Below, in pieces: positions 25,535 to 33,452 of a stretch of DNA of 64,000 nt. The stretch covers positions 62,001 through 126,000 of the forward strand of contig JAJDAH010000477.1 of NCBI GenBank assembly GCA_029261965.1. The letters run 5' to 3'. The translations under genes were made by a program, and so were the position numbers. Positions within the stretch are counted from its first letter, which is position 1. Every line of letters begins with the position of its first letter. The notes below the pieces were generated by a model, which was not told the origin of the DNA, ran no database searches, and saw only the letters and a list, made by a program, of their open reading frames with translations. Source of the DNA: Polyangiaceae bacterium (lineage in GTDB: Bacteria; Myxococcota_A; Polyangia; Polyangiales; Polyangiaceae).

Positions 25535-26659
25535 GTGATCGATACGAAGCACGACGTAGCCAGTTTTCCCATCGAGGACCGCATCGCCTACGCCACGGTC
25601 GTCGGCTCCATGGCGGCGGCCGACGACGTGGTGTCCGGCGCCGAGTTGAGCCGCGTGAGGGAGATGTGTTCCTTGCTCAAGCTCACGAGCGAGCAAGCGG
25701 AGCATATCGTCGCCGCCACCGAGAAAGGCGGCGCGGAAGCGACCGAACGCGCGCTCACCCGACTCAGGACCGCAGACCTCAAATTCACGCTCTACACCGA
25801 CTGCCTGGCCCTCGCCTACGCGGACGAACAGGTAGTTCCAGAGGAGGAGCGCGCGCTGGACGAAGTCGCCCGAGCCCTCGGGATCAACGCCGAACAGGTC
25901 GCCGTGCTGCGAGAGTACGTCGAGGTGACACGAAAGGCCGCGACCGACGACGCCAGCGAACAGGAGCTCGAGGAAATCGGCGCTCGGATGAGCGCCAAGA
26001 TGGAAGCGGCGAAGATTCCAGTCAGCACGGTCGCGGCGTGTTCGACGGCGGGGCTCATCACGACGGGCGTCACCGCCGGTTTCGCGGCGCTCGCGGCCGG
26101 GCTCGGAATCGGAACGGGCATCGGTGCGCTCGTTGGTCTCGGCGTCGGCACCATGTTGGGGGTCAAGTGGCTGCACAACCGCCTCGTGTCCACCGACAAC
26201 GAAAAACGATTCGAGTTTCAGAAGCAGGATACGTCGATGACACTCGCCGAAGGCCTGGCGGAGTTCCACTCGGTGTTCCAGAATTTGAAAGAGGCCAAAG
26301 ACATGTCGTCGCCAGAAGCCGTCGACCTGTTCGCGAAACACGACATTTGCCACGTCGTTTTCGGGTGTGACAACAGCATCGAAAACGAAGCGCTCGTGGA
26401 CACATGGACGGTCTTTGGCACCGACGTGAGCATCCAGAGGTACGTCGAGTACACCAAGGTTCCCGAAGCCAAGGCAGTTTTCGAAGAAACCGGCTACATG
26501 AGGACTCTGCTCGGATCGATCAAAGCCACCCCGAAGCTGTTCGACGTTTTCATGCGAAGTCGAGACATGAAAAAGAAGTGGCCGTTCGACGGACACGACG
26601 CATTCATGGCCCGACCCCTCGGTGCCATCCGCGAAGAATTCGGCATTCGAGTGCTCTGA
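25535..26659 (+). CDS. TerB-like / hydrophobic / Coq4-like fusion protein
   Basis: 374 residues from GTG 25535. Residues 15-120 look like a TerB-type all-helical domain with two acidic repeats (VVGSMAAADDVVSGAELSRV, LALAYADEQVVPEEERALD). Residues 160-215 are a Gly/Ala-rich hydrophobic stretch that could span or insert in a membrane. Residues 240-374 resemble Coq4: the motif H-D-I-C-H followed by eleven residues and Glu (H269, D270, H273, E285) matches the HDxxHx(11)E metal site, and the tail contains GYMRTLLGSIKATPKLFDV. Coq4 works in ubiquinone synthesis; the fusion suggests a membrane lipid or stress role, which is inference. It diverges from the sigma factor. Confidence 0.72.
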   Translation: MIDTKHDVASFPIEDRIAYATVVGSMAAADDVVSGAELSRVREMCSLLKLTSEQAEHIVAATEKGGAEATERALTRLRTADLKFTLYTDCLALAYADEQVVPEEERALDEVARALGINAEQVAVLREYVEVTRKAATDDASEQELEEIGARMSAKMEAAKIPVSTVAACSTAGLITTGVTAGFAALAAGLGIGTGIGALVGLGVGTMLGVKWLHNRLVSTDNEKRFEFQKQDTSMTLAEGLAEFHSVFQNLKEAKDMSSPEAVDLFAKHDICHVVFGCDNSIENEALVDTWTVFGTDVSIQRYVEYTKVPEAKAVFEETGYMRTLLGSIKATPKLFDVFMRSRDMKKKWPFDGHDAFMARPLGAIREEFGIRVL

Positions 26660-26703
26660 ACGGATCTCGACCGACCGCCGCTTCTCGCCCGAGGGCGCGC
26701 TGA

Positions 26704-26709
26704 TATGCT
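26704..26709 (+). promoter_or_regulatory. -10-like TATGCT heading the PPIase-HupE-DUF3604 unit
   Basis: TATGCT ends 6 bases before ATG 26716, with no Shine-Dalgarno. It would give a leaderless transcript for the three-gene unit. Confidence 0.42.
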
Positions 26710-26715
26710 GCGCGC

Positions 26716-27561
26716 ATGTTGAAACGGCTTCTGCTTCACCCCGGGCTGCACTTTGCGCTCGTCGGCACGCTGCTCTTTTTCGCCCACCGCGTCGTTCGTA
26801 GCGAAGGAGATGATGCGTCGATCCTCGTCACACGCGCCACCGTCGAAGCACTCCGCGATCAGCATGTCGAGCGCACGGGCAAAACACCGACCGAGGAGCA
26901 GGAGGCTCAGCTCATCGACGCCCATGTGCGGGCCGAAGCGCTCTATCGCGAAGCCATCGCGCTCGGACTGCACGAAGGCGACGCCATCGTGCACCGTCGG
27001 CTGGTGCAAAAAATGGAGTTTCTCGTCGAGGACGGAGCGCATGTCGAACCGCCGAGCGACGCCCAGCTCGAAGAGTATCTCGAGGCCAACCGCCACGCGC
27101 TCGTCGTACCCGAGCGTCTGAGCCTGACCCACGTCTTCGTCGGAGATCGCTCGGAGTTGCGTGCGGACGAGATCCTGAGGAAGCTGCGCTCCGGAGAGGC
27201 GGCGGCCGATCTCGGTGACCCGTTTCTCAGAGGTCCCGAGGTCGTCGCCAAGACGCCTGCGCAGATCGCGGGCCTTTTTGGCGAAGCGTTCGCCGAGAAG
27301 GTTTCGAAATCGGCGCCGAAACGGTGGCACGGCCCGTTCGAATCGAGCTACGGGCTGCACCTCGTCCGGGTCCATGAGCGCGTGGCTGCGCGCTCGCCCG
27401 CGCTCGAGGAAGTGCGCCAACCCGTCCGCGCTGCATGGCTGCGGGAAAAGCGCGAGGCCGCGGCGCGAGAACGAATCGAGGGGATTCGACAGCGCTACCG
27501 AGTCGACATCGAGCCTCCGACTCGAAACGACGCGGATTCGGCGAAGCAGGCCCGTCGATGA
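26716..27561 (+). CDS. Membrane-anchored parvulin-like peptidyl-prolyl isomerase
   Basis: 281 residues. An N-terminal hydrophobic anchor (about 8-26) is followed by a SurA/PpiD-like helical region (40-120) and a parvulin-like domain (about 125-230) with LSLTHVFVGDR, FGEAFAEKVSKSAPKRWHGPFESSYGLHLVRVHER. The C-terminal part of the domain fits PpiC well, while the N-terminal catalytic part is shortened (ADLGDPFLRGPE), so isomerase activity is uncertain. It probably acts as a periplasmic chaperone. It is the first gene of a coupled unit; its stop overlaps the HupE start (ATGA). Confidence 0.78.
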   Translation: MLKRLLLHPGLHFALVGTLLFFAHRVVRSEGDDASILVTRATVEALRDQHVERTGKTPTEEQEAQLIDAHVRAEALYREAIALGLHEGDAIVHRRLVQKMEFLVEDGAHVEPPSDAQLEEYLEANRHALVVPERLSLTHVFVGDRSELRADEILRKLRSGEAAADLGDPFLRGPEVVAKTPAQIAGLFGEAFAEKVSKSAPKRWHGPFESSYGLHLVRVHERVAARSPALEEVRQPVRAAWLREKREAAARERIEGIRQRYRVDIEPPTRNDADSAKQARR

Positions 27562-28529
27562 TAAAAATACTTCTGTGGGCGCTCGGGCTCTGGTTGTGGA
27601 GCGCTCCGGCGATGGCTCACGAATTTCGCGCGGCAGTCCTGTCGATCGACGCCCGGGCCGACGGCGTTTACGAGGTCGCCTGGACGGTGCGACGGGGCTC
27701 GAGCGCCGAAGCGCGCCTCCGGCCCCACCTTCCCGGCCACTGCCAGAGCGGGCCAAAACACGCCGAACGGCATGGCGCGACGACTCGATCGTCGTGGACG
27801 GTGAATTGCGGTGCTGTCGGCCTGGCAGGTCAAAACATTCGAGTCGAGGGTCTCGCGGACCCAGACAGTGTCTTTCTGCGAGTGAACGCCGAGCGTGAAA
27901 CCACCGTTACCCTGCATGCCGGCGCGCCCGCGCACACGCTATCAGCCACGGGCGCAGAGGGAGGAAACGGCTGGATGGCGTATGCGCGACTCGGGGTCGA
28001 GCACATCGTCACGGGCATCGACCACGTCGCCTTCCTCCTGGTCCTGGTGTTGTGGGTCGGCGGCGGCTTGCGGTTGGTCAGCGCCGTCACTGGTTTCACC
28101 ATCGGGCACAGCATCACGCTGGCCCTGGCGGTGACAGGCCAGGTCGCGGTGCCCGCCGAGCCGGTGGAAACCTTGATCGCCCTGAGCGTCGTGTACGTCG
28201 CCCTGGCGCTCGCCCTAGGGAAGCGAGCCACCGAAACGTCGACGCCATGGTTGGCACCCGCCGGTTTCGGCTTGCTGCACGGTCTCGGGTTCGCCGGCGC
28301 GCTGACCGAACTGGGCATCCCCACCGCCGAGATCCCGAAGGCTCTTTTCGCCTTCAACGTCGGCGTCGAGCTCGCCCAGCTCGGTCTCGTGGGCGTCGCT
28401 CTGGGCGCGCTGTGGCTCGTGAGGAAACATCGCCAGCCCTGGGCGCGGACGGCAGTGGCCTACGGAGTCGGCAGCGTCGCCGCCTTCTGGACGTTGGACC
28501 GCGCGGCGTGGCTCTGGGGGGCAAGCTGA
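27558..28529 (+). CDS. HupE/UreJ-like membrane protein
   Basis: 323 residues. A signal peptide ends at APAMA, giving a mature N-terminus HEF, followed by a periplasmic domain of about 120 residues with two Cys. The C-terminal half has about six membrane helices and the family blocks: GVEHIVTGIDHVAFLL, GFTIGHSITLALA, GFGLLHGLGFAGAL and FNVGVELAQL. Conserved His residues in membrane helices suggest metal handling, as proposed for HupE/UreJ nickel transport, but the periplasmic domain sets this subtype apart. It is coupled both ways (ATGA with the PPIase, TGATG with DUF3604). Confidence 0.85.
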   Translation: MIKILLWALGLWLWSAPAMAHEFRAAVLSIDARADGVYEVAWTVRRGSSAEARLRPHLPGHCQSGPKHAERHGATTRSSWTVNCGAVGLAGQNIRVEGLADPDSVFLRVNAERETTVTLHAGAPAHTLSATGAEGGNGWMAYARLGVEHIVTGIDHVAFLLVLVLWVGGGLRLVSAVTGFTIGHSITLALAVTGQVAVPAEPVETLIALSVVYVALALALGKRATETSTPWLAPAGFGLLHGLGFAGALTELGIPTAEIPKALFAFNVGVELAQLGLVGVALGALWLVRKHRQPWARTAVAYGVGSVAAFWTLDRAAWLWGAS

Positions 28530-30478
28530 TGAGGTGGTCGCGCGTTTTTGGTGCACTCACGACGGCGTTGGCCGCTTGTGGCGACCCGCAATCCTTCGTC
28601 TTGCCGGCGCCGGACGCTGGCGAGCCCCCAGCGCCGTTTCGGTACACCGAAGAGCGCGCGCCGTGCGCCGATCGAAATCCGCTGAGAAACGTGTATTTCG
28701 GCGATCTCCACGTGCACACTCGTTTCTCCTTCGACGCCTACTTTTGGGAAACTCGCGCGGACCCGAGCGACGCCTATCGTTTTGCCAAGGGCGAGCCCAT
28801 CCGGATCCCACCGAGCGACGCCACGGGGCAGCCGTCGCAAACCGTGCGACTCGCGCGAGCCCTGGATTTTGCCGCAGTCACCGACCACGCCGAGTTTCTG
28901 GGGGAAATATCCACCTGCGACATGCCCGGGCAACCAGGGTTCGACAGCACGTTCTGCCAGAACTACCGAGCCTTGGACGCCGATGCGTTTCTGGCGCTCG
29001 GCACGAGCCTGACCTCGCCCTCGCCCCCGCGGCAGGCCGAGGTCTGTGACGAAAGCGAATGTCAGAGCGTCACGCGCAACGTCTGGCAACGCATCGCCGA
29101 AGCCAATGACGCCGCCTACGATCGCTCGTCGGCGTGCAGCTTCACGACTCTGCACGGCTACGAGTGGTCCGGCAACACCGACTTTCGCAACCTGCATCGC
29201 AACGTGATCTTCCGCAACGGCCAGATCCCCGATCGACCGGTGTCTTACTACGATGCGCTGACGCCTGAGCAGCTGTGGGCACGACTCGACACATTGTGTG
29301 AAGACGTCGGCCCGGAGTGCCAGGTTCTGGCCATCCCTCACAACTCCAACCTGAGCAATGGAGGCATGTTCTCTCCGGTGTACCCCGGCGCAGAAACACT
29401 GTCGGACGAGCGAGAGCAGGCCGCGCTGCGCGCGCGCGTCGAGCCCCTCGTCGAGACGTTCCAGCACAAAGGCAACTCGGAATGCACCCCGAGCATCTCT
29501 GGAATCATCGGCGCGCCCGACGAGCTGTGCCGTTTCGAAGAGATCGTGGGAAACAACGAGGACTGCGGCGACGAGATCGGCAATCTCGGCATTCTCGGCA
29601 TGGGATGCGTCTCGCGTCACGACTACGTACGCAACGCCCTTCTGCTCGGCATGGCGGAAGAGGAGCGCCTCGGGGTGAACCCGCATCGCTACGGTTTCAT
29701 CGGGAGCACCGACACGCACAACGCCACCGCCGGCGCAGCGGAAGAAAACGACTACGACGGTCACGTCGGCAACGAGGAGGACACGGCGGCGGAGCGACTC
29801 GGTCCTGGCTTTGCGCAGCCGAGTGGCATCATCGGCAACCCCGGTGGCCTGGCGGGTGTCTGGGCCCTCGAGAATTCACGCGACGGCATTTTCGACGCAC
29901 TCGCTCGGCGCGAAACCTTCACGACGAGCGGAACACGCATCGCGCCCCGCCTCTTCGGCGGGTGGGGATTCGAACCAAACCTCTGCAACGACCCGAAGAT
30001 GCTCGAAAAGGCCTACGAAAGCGGCGTGCCCATGGGCGCAACGCTGCCGGCGCGGGGAGGCGCAATGGCACCGACATTGATCGCGGCGGCGCTGCGGGAC
30101 GCCGCCGGCGAGGTGCCGCTACAGCGCCTTCAGATCGTCAAGGGTTGGATCAGCGCGAATGGCGACTCGAGGTACGAAGTGTTCGACGTCGCCGGTGAGG
30201 CCGACAACGGCGCGACCGTGGACGACTCGACCTGCACCCCGTCCGGTTCGGGGTTCGATTCGCTGTGCAACGTCTGGACCGACCCTGATTTCGATCCGGC
30301 ACGGCCCGCGTTCTACTATCTCCGAGTCGTCGAAAACCCCACTTGCCGTTGGAGCTGGCGGCAGTGTCTACAGTTTACGAGTGGTGACCTTCCACAGGGG
30401 TGCGCGCGAACGGACATTCCGCACACCATTCAAGAGATGGCTTGGTCGTCGCCCATTTGGTACACGCCGCCGAGCTGA
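28529..30478 (+). CDS. DUF3604 family lipoprotein (PHP-like metal-dependent hydrolase fold)
   Basis: 649 residues. The lipobox is TTALAAC (Cys near residue 17). Metal-ligand-type motifs typical of PHP phosphoesterase folds are present: DLHVHT (residues 59-64), TDHAEFLG (118-125), IPHNSNLSNGGMF (about 270) and STDTHNA (about 392). Conserved Cys pairs suggest an oxidising compartment. DUF3604 proteins are widespread and uncharacterised; a secreted, lipid-anchored metal-dependent hydrolase is inferred. It is the last gene of the coupled unit with the HupE-like protein and the PPIase, which could supply metal and folding help. Confidence 0.83.
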   Translation: MRWSRVFGALTTALAACGDPQSFVLPAPDAGEPPAPFRYTEERAPCADRNPLRNVYFGDLHVHTRFSFDAYFWETRADPSDAYRFAKGEPIRIPPSDATGQPSQTVRLARALDFAAVTDHAEFLGEISTCDMPGQPGFDSTFCQNYRALDADAFLALGTSLTSPSPPRQAEVCDESECQSVTRNVWQRIAEANDAAYDRSSACSFTTLHGYEWSGNTDFRNLHRNVIFRNGQIPDRPVSYYDALTPEQLWARLDTLCEDVGPECQVLAIPHNSNLSNGGMFSPVYPGAETLSDEREQAALRARVEPLVETFQHKGNSECTPSISGIIGAPDELCRFEEIVGNNEDCGDEIGNLGILGMGCVSRHDYVRNALLLGMAEEERLGVNPHRYGFIGSTDTHNATAGAAEENDYDGHVGNEEDTAAERLGPGFAQPSGIIGNPGGLAGVWALENSRDGIFDALARRETFTTSGTRIAPRLFGGWGFEPNLCNDPKMLEKAYESGVPMGATLPARGGAMAPTLIAAALRDAAGEVPLQRLQIVKGWISANGDSRYEVFDVAGEADNGATVDDSTCTPSGSGFDSLCNVWTDPDFDPARPAFYYLRVVENPTCRWSWRQCLQFTSGDLPQGCARTDIPHTIQEMAWSSPIWYTPPS

Positions 30479-30481
30479 GAC

Positions 30482-31000
30482 TCAGTCGACCCGAAGCGAC
30501 TCGATGAGCTGGCGGACCTGGGACGTCTCCGGTCCGTGCTTCAGGAAAACCCGCGGACCTTGCCAGAGCAGGGCCGGGCCCGCCGTAGCGAAGATCTTCC
30601 ACGGAAATCCGGGTCGGAAAGCGAACGCCAGACCAGAAAACATGCTGCGCACGGCTCCGGCCCAAAATCCTTTGCCCTCGACGACGATCGCGACGGAATC
30701 GACACGATCACCTAGCTTCTGCAGCATCGAGATCGCGCGCTTGCGCGTCTCGTCACCCGCGAGAGGCGCCGAGCTCCGCACGACCAACAGCACGGCCACC
30801 CGACCCTGCTGCTCTGCGATCTCCTCGAGCTCGAGATCGAGTCGTTCGACGTCGCGAGGATTCGCCGCGCCCCACCACGAGCTGACGTGCAGCATGCCGA
30901 CGGACGCGCTCGCAAAGCTCATCCCGACGGCGGGAACGGGTGATGCGCGCATCTCGAGCTGAGCATCGGTGAGGGAGGCAGCGCGGATGGGGTGTGCCAT
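30482..31000 (-). CDS. Hypothetical protein, STAS-like character
   Basis: 172 residues, no signal peptide. The alternating beta/alpha pattern (VAVLLVVRSSAPLAGDETRKRAISMLQKLGDRVDSVAIVVEG) and a later FPWKIFATAGPALLW segment resemble the uncharacterised STAS/SpoIIAA-like proteins found beside kinases in this lineage. The match is by pattern only. Convergent with the DUF3604 gene. A TAACCT hexamer lies 9 bases before the ATG. Confidence 0.55.
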   Translation of the reverse strand: MAHPIRAASLTDAQLEMRASPVPAVGMSFASASVGMLHVSSWWGAANPRDVERLDLELEEIAEQQGRVAVLLVVRSSAPLAGDETRKRAISMLQKLGDRVDSVAIVVEGKGFWAGAVRSMFSGLAFAFRPGFPWKIFATAGPALLWQGPRVFLKHGPETSQVRQLIESLRVD

Positions 31001-31033
31001 CGGACCTGAAGGTTAGGGACACTCCTGGGCGAT

Positions 31034-31061
31034 GTCTGTCACCCCTTCTTGGGGGACAGAC
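31034..31061. repeat. REP-like palindrome GTCTGTC...GACAGAC
   Basis: GTCTGTC-A-CCCC (31034-31045) pairs with GGGG-GACAGAC (31051-31061) around a TTCTT loop: 11 paired bases with a single bulge. It lies in the gap between divergent genes. The GGGGACAGAC arm resembles REP palindromes associated with TnpA-REP (Y1) transposases, though no such transposase is in the window. Confidence 0.6.
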
Positions 31062-31146
31062 GCTCGGGGGTCCCGGCACTACGACTTCGACAAGCCTTCA
31101 AAAAGCGTACAAAACGCACCCCGTTTCAGCCGAGCCACGACGCGAT

Positions 31147-31152
31147 TAGGCT
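31147..31152 (+). promoter_or_regulatory. -10-like TAGGCT for the response regulator
   Basis: TAGGCT ends 8 bases before GTG 31161. It lies 86 bases downstream of the REP-like palindrome. Confidence 0.35.
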
Positions 31153-31160
31153 GTGGCGTC

Positions 31161-31742
31161 GTGTTACTGGTCGTCGAGGACAGCCCTACGATCGCAACGA
31201 CCATCGAGGCCGCTCTCAAAGATTGCGGCGGCGTACGCATCGAAAGCACGGTTGCCGGCGCCCTCGAGCTCGTGTCCGAGCTCGCTGAATACTCGGGCTT
31301 GATCGTCGACGTGGGTTTGCCGGACGGCTCGGGTTTCGACGTGCTCGAGGCTTGTCGGTCCAGCCATCCCGGGCTGCCGGCGTTGGTGCTCACCTCGCAC
31401 GAAGATCACGACACGATTCGTCGCGCGCAGATTCACGGCGCGCAGTATCTCCCGAAGCCGCCGCCGGTTGGCAATCTGCTCGCGTTCGCGAAGAGCGCCC
31501 TGTCCTCCGAGCACGGCCGGCGTGCCCGCCTTCACGAAGCTGCCCACCGGTTGGCCGACGAACGCGGTCTTTCGCCACGCGAAGAGCAGATCGTTCGTCT
31601 GTCGGCCGAGGGCGTGAGCCCGGGGGCACTGGCCGAGGCCATGGACGTGAGCCCCAACACCATCAAGACCCTGACGCGGCGGCTGCTGCAAAAGTGCGGG
31701 GCGGGGCGGCTGTCGGACATCACCGACCGGCTGCGAAAATAG
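31161..31742 (+). CDS. Response regulator with REC and LuxR-type HTH domains
   Basis: 193 residues. The receiver domain has the acidic pocket in VVEDSPT, the phospho-acceptor Asp in LIVDVGLPDGSGF near residue 51, the LTSHE switch and the Lys in YLPKPPP. The C-terminal HTH (about 130-190: LSPREEQIVRLSAEGVSPG, SPNTIKTLTRRLLQKC) is LuxR/NarL-like. It should bind DNA when phosphorylated. No histidine kinase gene is nearby, so it is an orphan regulator. The GTG start begins directly at the first REC strand. Confidence 0.9.
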   Translation: MLLVVEDSPTIATTIEAALKDCGGVRIESTVAGALELVSELAEYSGLIVDVGLPDGSGFDVLEACRSSHPGLPALVLTSHEDHDTIRRAQIHGAQYLPKPPPVGNLLAFAKSALSSEHGRRARLHEAAHRLADERGLSPREEQIVRLSAEGVSPGALAEAMDVSPNTIKTLTRRLLQKCGAGRLSDITDRLRK

Positions 31743-31792
31743 GCATCTCAGCCCTCGAGCGGCGCTCGAGACCCCCCCGGCCGCTGCTGTGG

Positions 31793-31798
31793 TAATAC
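31793..31798 (+). promoter_or_regulatory. -10-like TAATAC for ffh
   Basis: TAATAC ends exactly 7 bases before GTG 31806, the same spacing as at 17208 and 20299. Confidence 0.38.
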
Positions 31799-31805
31799 CC
31801 GCCCG

Positions 31806-33452
31806 GTGTTCGACGCTTTAGCCCGAGGGTTTCGGGAGGCGCGCAATCGCCTGTCCGGTCTCACCGAGCTCAACGAAAAGAGCATCAAGGCAGCGCTGCG
31901 CGAGATCCGACTGTCGCTGCTCGAAGCGGACGTGGAACTCGGGGTCGTCAAGCGCTTCCTCGCTCGAGTGGAGGAAGCGGCGCTCGGCTCCACGGTGCAG
32001 ACCCGCATCAAACACGGGGGAGACACCCACCAGGTCACGGCGGGCGACCAGTTCATCAAGATCTGCAACGACGAGCTAGTCAAGCTACTCGCCCACGACG
32101 GCGAAGTCGTCGCCTACGCGCCGTCGGGCAGTCGGACCGCGGTGATGATGGTCGGGCTCCAAGGCTCGGGTAAGACGACGACTGCCGCAAAACTCGCGCT
32201 CTGGTTCCAGAAGCAGGACCGCAAACCCATGCTCGTCGCCGCAGACATGCAGCGCCCCGCCGCGGTCGAGCAGCTCAAGGTCCTCGGGGAACAGATCGAC
32301 GTCCCCGTTTTCAACATCCCCAACGAAACCCCGGTGGCCATCTGCACCGCTGCCGACGCCGAAGCTCAGAAGCTCGGTTGCGACGTGGTCATCTACGACA
32401 CCGCGGGCCGACTCGCCATCGACGAACCGTTGATGACGGAGCTCGGAGAAATCAAGAGTGCGGTCACGCCGGACAATGTACTGCTCGTCATCGATGCGAT
32501 GATCGGCCAGGACGCCGTCACCACCGCGAAGAGCTTCAACGAGCGGCTCGCCATCAGCGGCGTCGTGCTCACGAAGCTCGACGGTGACGCCCGAGGCGGC
32601 GCAGCGCTGAGCGTGAAAGAGGTGACGGGGGCCCCCGTTGCTTTCGTCGGCCTCGGTGAGACTCTCGACAAGCTCGAGGAGTTCCGGGCCGAAGGCATGG
32701 CGGGCCGAATCCTCGGCATGGGCGACGTCGTCGGCCTGATGAAGGATTTCGAGGACGTCGTCGATCAGAAGAAGGCGGAGGAGGACGCCGCCAAGATGCT
32801 GTCGGGCGACTTCACGCTCGAAGATTTCCTCAATCAGGTGCGAACCATCCAGCAAATGGGCTCGCTGAAGGATCTCGTCGAGAAGATGCCCGGTCTCGGC
32901 GGAATGATGCCGCCAGGAGCCGACCTGGACGACGGCGAGCTCGTCCGGATCGAAGCGATGATCCAATCGATGACGAAGGCCGAGCGGCGGGATCCGAACA
33001 GCATGGTGCGCGAGCCGACTCGAGTCGCACGCGTCGCAAAAGGCTCAGGGCACACCGAACAAGCTGTCGGCGAGCTGATCCAGAAGTTTCTCTTCATGAA
33101 GCAGATGATGGACGGCATGGGTCAGAACATGGGCATGCTGGGGAACATCCCGGGCATGAAGAACGTCGCCATGGCTCGCAACATGCGTCGAGCCATGAAA
33201 AGCGGGAAGATGCCCGGTGGCGGCATGCCGGGAATGCCGGGGATGCCGGGGATGCCCGGAATGCCGGGGATGCCGGGGATGCCACCCATGGGAGTGCCCG
33301 GAATGGGAATGCCGGGAATGGGAATGCCCGGCGCCGCCGGTCCCGCGTCCGAGCCAGCGAAATCCATGAAAAAGCTCTCGAAATCGGAAAAAAACGCTCG
33401 AAAGAGCCAACGCAAACGCGAACGAGCCGCCCGCAAGAAGGGGAAAAAGTGA
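31806..33452 (+). CDS. ffh: Signal recognition particle protein Ffh (SRP54)
   Basis: GTPase that binds signal sequences and 4.5S RNA and delivers ribosomes to the membrane through FtsY. At 548 residues it is about 100 longer than typical Ffh. The N and G domains are canonical: GLQGSGKTTTAAKLA (G1), DMQRPAAVEQL, YDTAGRLAIDEPLM, TKLDGDARGGAALS and GLGETLDKLEEF. The Met-rich M domain (about 325-450) carries the RNA-binding part. The extra C-terminal tail holds seven tandem M-P-G tripeptides, then more Met/Gly/Pro, and ends in a Lys/Arg-rich segment. It overlaps the next gene (TGATG). Confidence 0.95.
   Translation: MFDALARGFREARNRLSGLTELNEKSIKAALREIRLSLLEADVELGVVKRFLARVEEAALGSTVQTRIKHGGDTHQVTAGDQFIKICNDELVKLLAHDGEVVAYAPSGSRTAVMMVGLQGSGKTTTAAKLALWFQKQDRKPMLVAADMQRPAAVEQLKVLGEQIDVPVFNIPNETPVAICTAADAEAQKLGCDVVIYDTAGRLAIDEPLMTELGEIKSAVTPDNVLLVIDAMIGQDAVTTAKSFNERLAISGVVLTKLDGDARGGAALSVKEVTGAPVAFVGLGETLDKLEEFRAEGMAGRILGMGDVVGLMKDFEDVVDQKKAEEDAAKMLSGDFTLEDFLNQVRTIQQMGSLKDLVEKMPGLGGMMPPGADLDDGELVRIEAMIQSMTKAERRDPNSMVREPTRVARVAKGSGHTEQAVGELIQKFLFMKQMMDGMGQNMGMLGNIPGMKNVAMARNMRRAMKSGKMPGGGMPGMPGMPGMPGMPGMPGMPPMGVPGMGMPGMGMPGAAGPASEPAKSMKKLSKSEKNARKSQRKRERAARKKGKK
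33225..33287 (+). repeat. Nine-base tandem repeat in ffh encoding Met-Pro-Gly
   Basis: Seven near-identical units of the form ATGCCGGGG encode the Met-Pro-Gly run in the Ffh tail. The length may vary between strains by slippage. Confidence 0.85.

Noticed and set aside
25322-26596. Minus-strand open frame of 424 codons opposite the TerB/Coq4-like gene
   Set aside because: The plus strand has the Coq4 motif and good codon use; the antisense product has no recognisable feature.
28460-29764. Long minus-strand open frame (434 codons) opposite the DUF3604 gene
   Set aside because: It lies fully antisense to a gene with clear family motifs. High GC produces long shadow frames and the antisense protein shows no domain.
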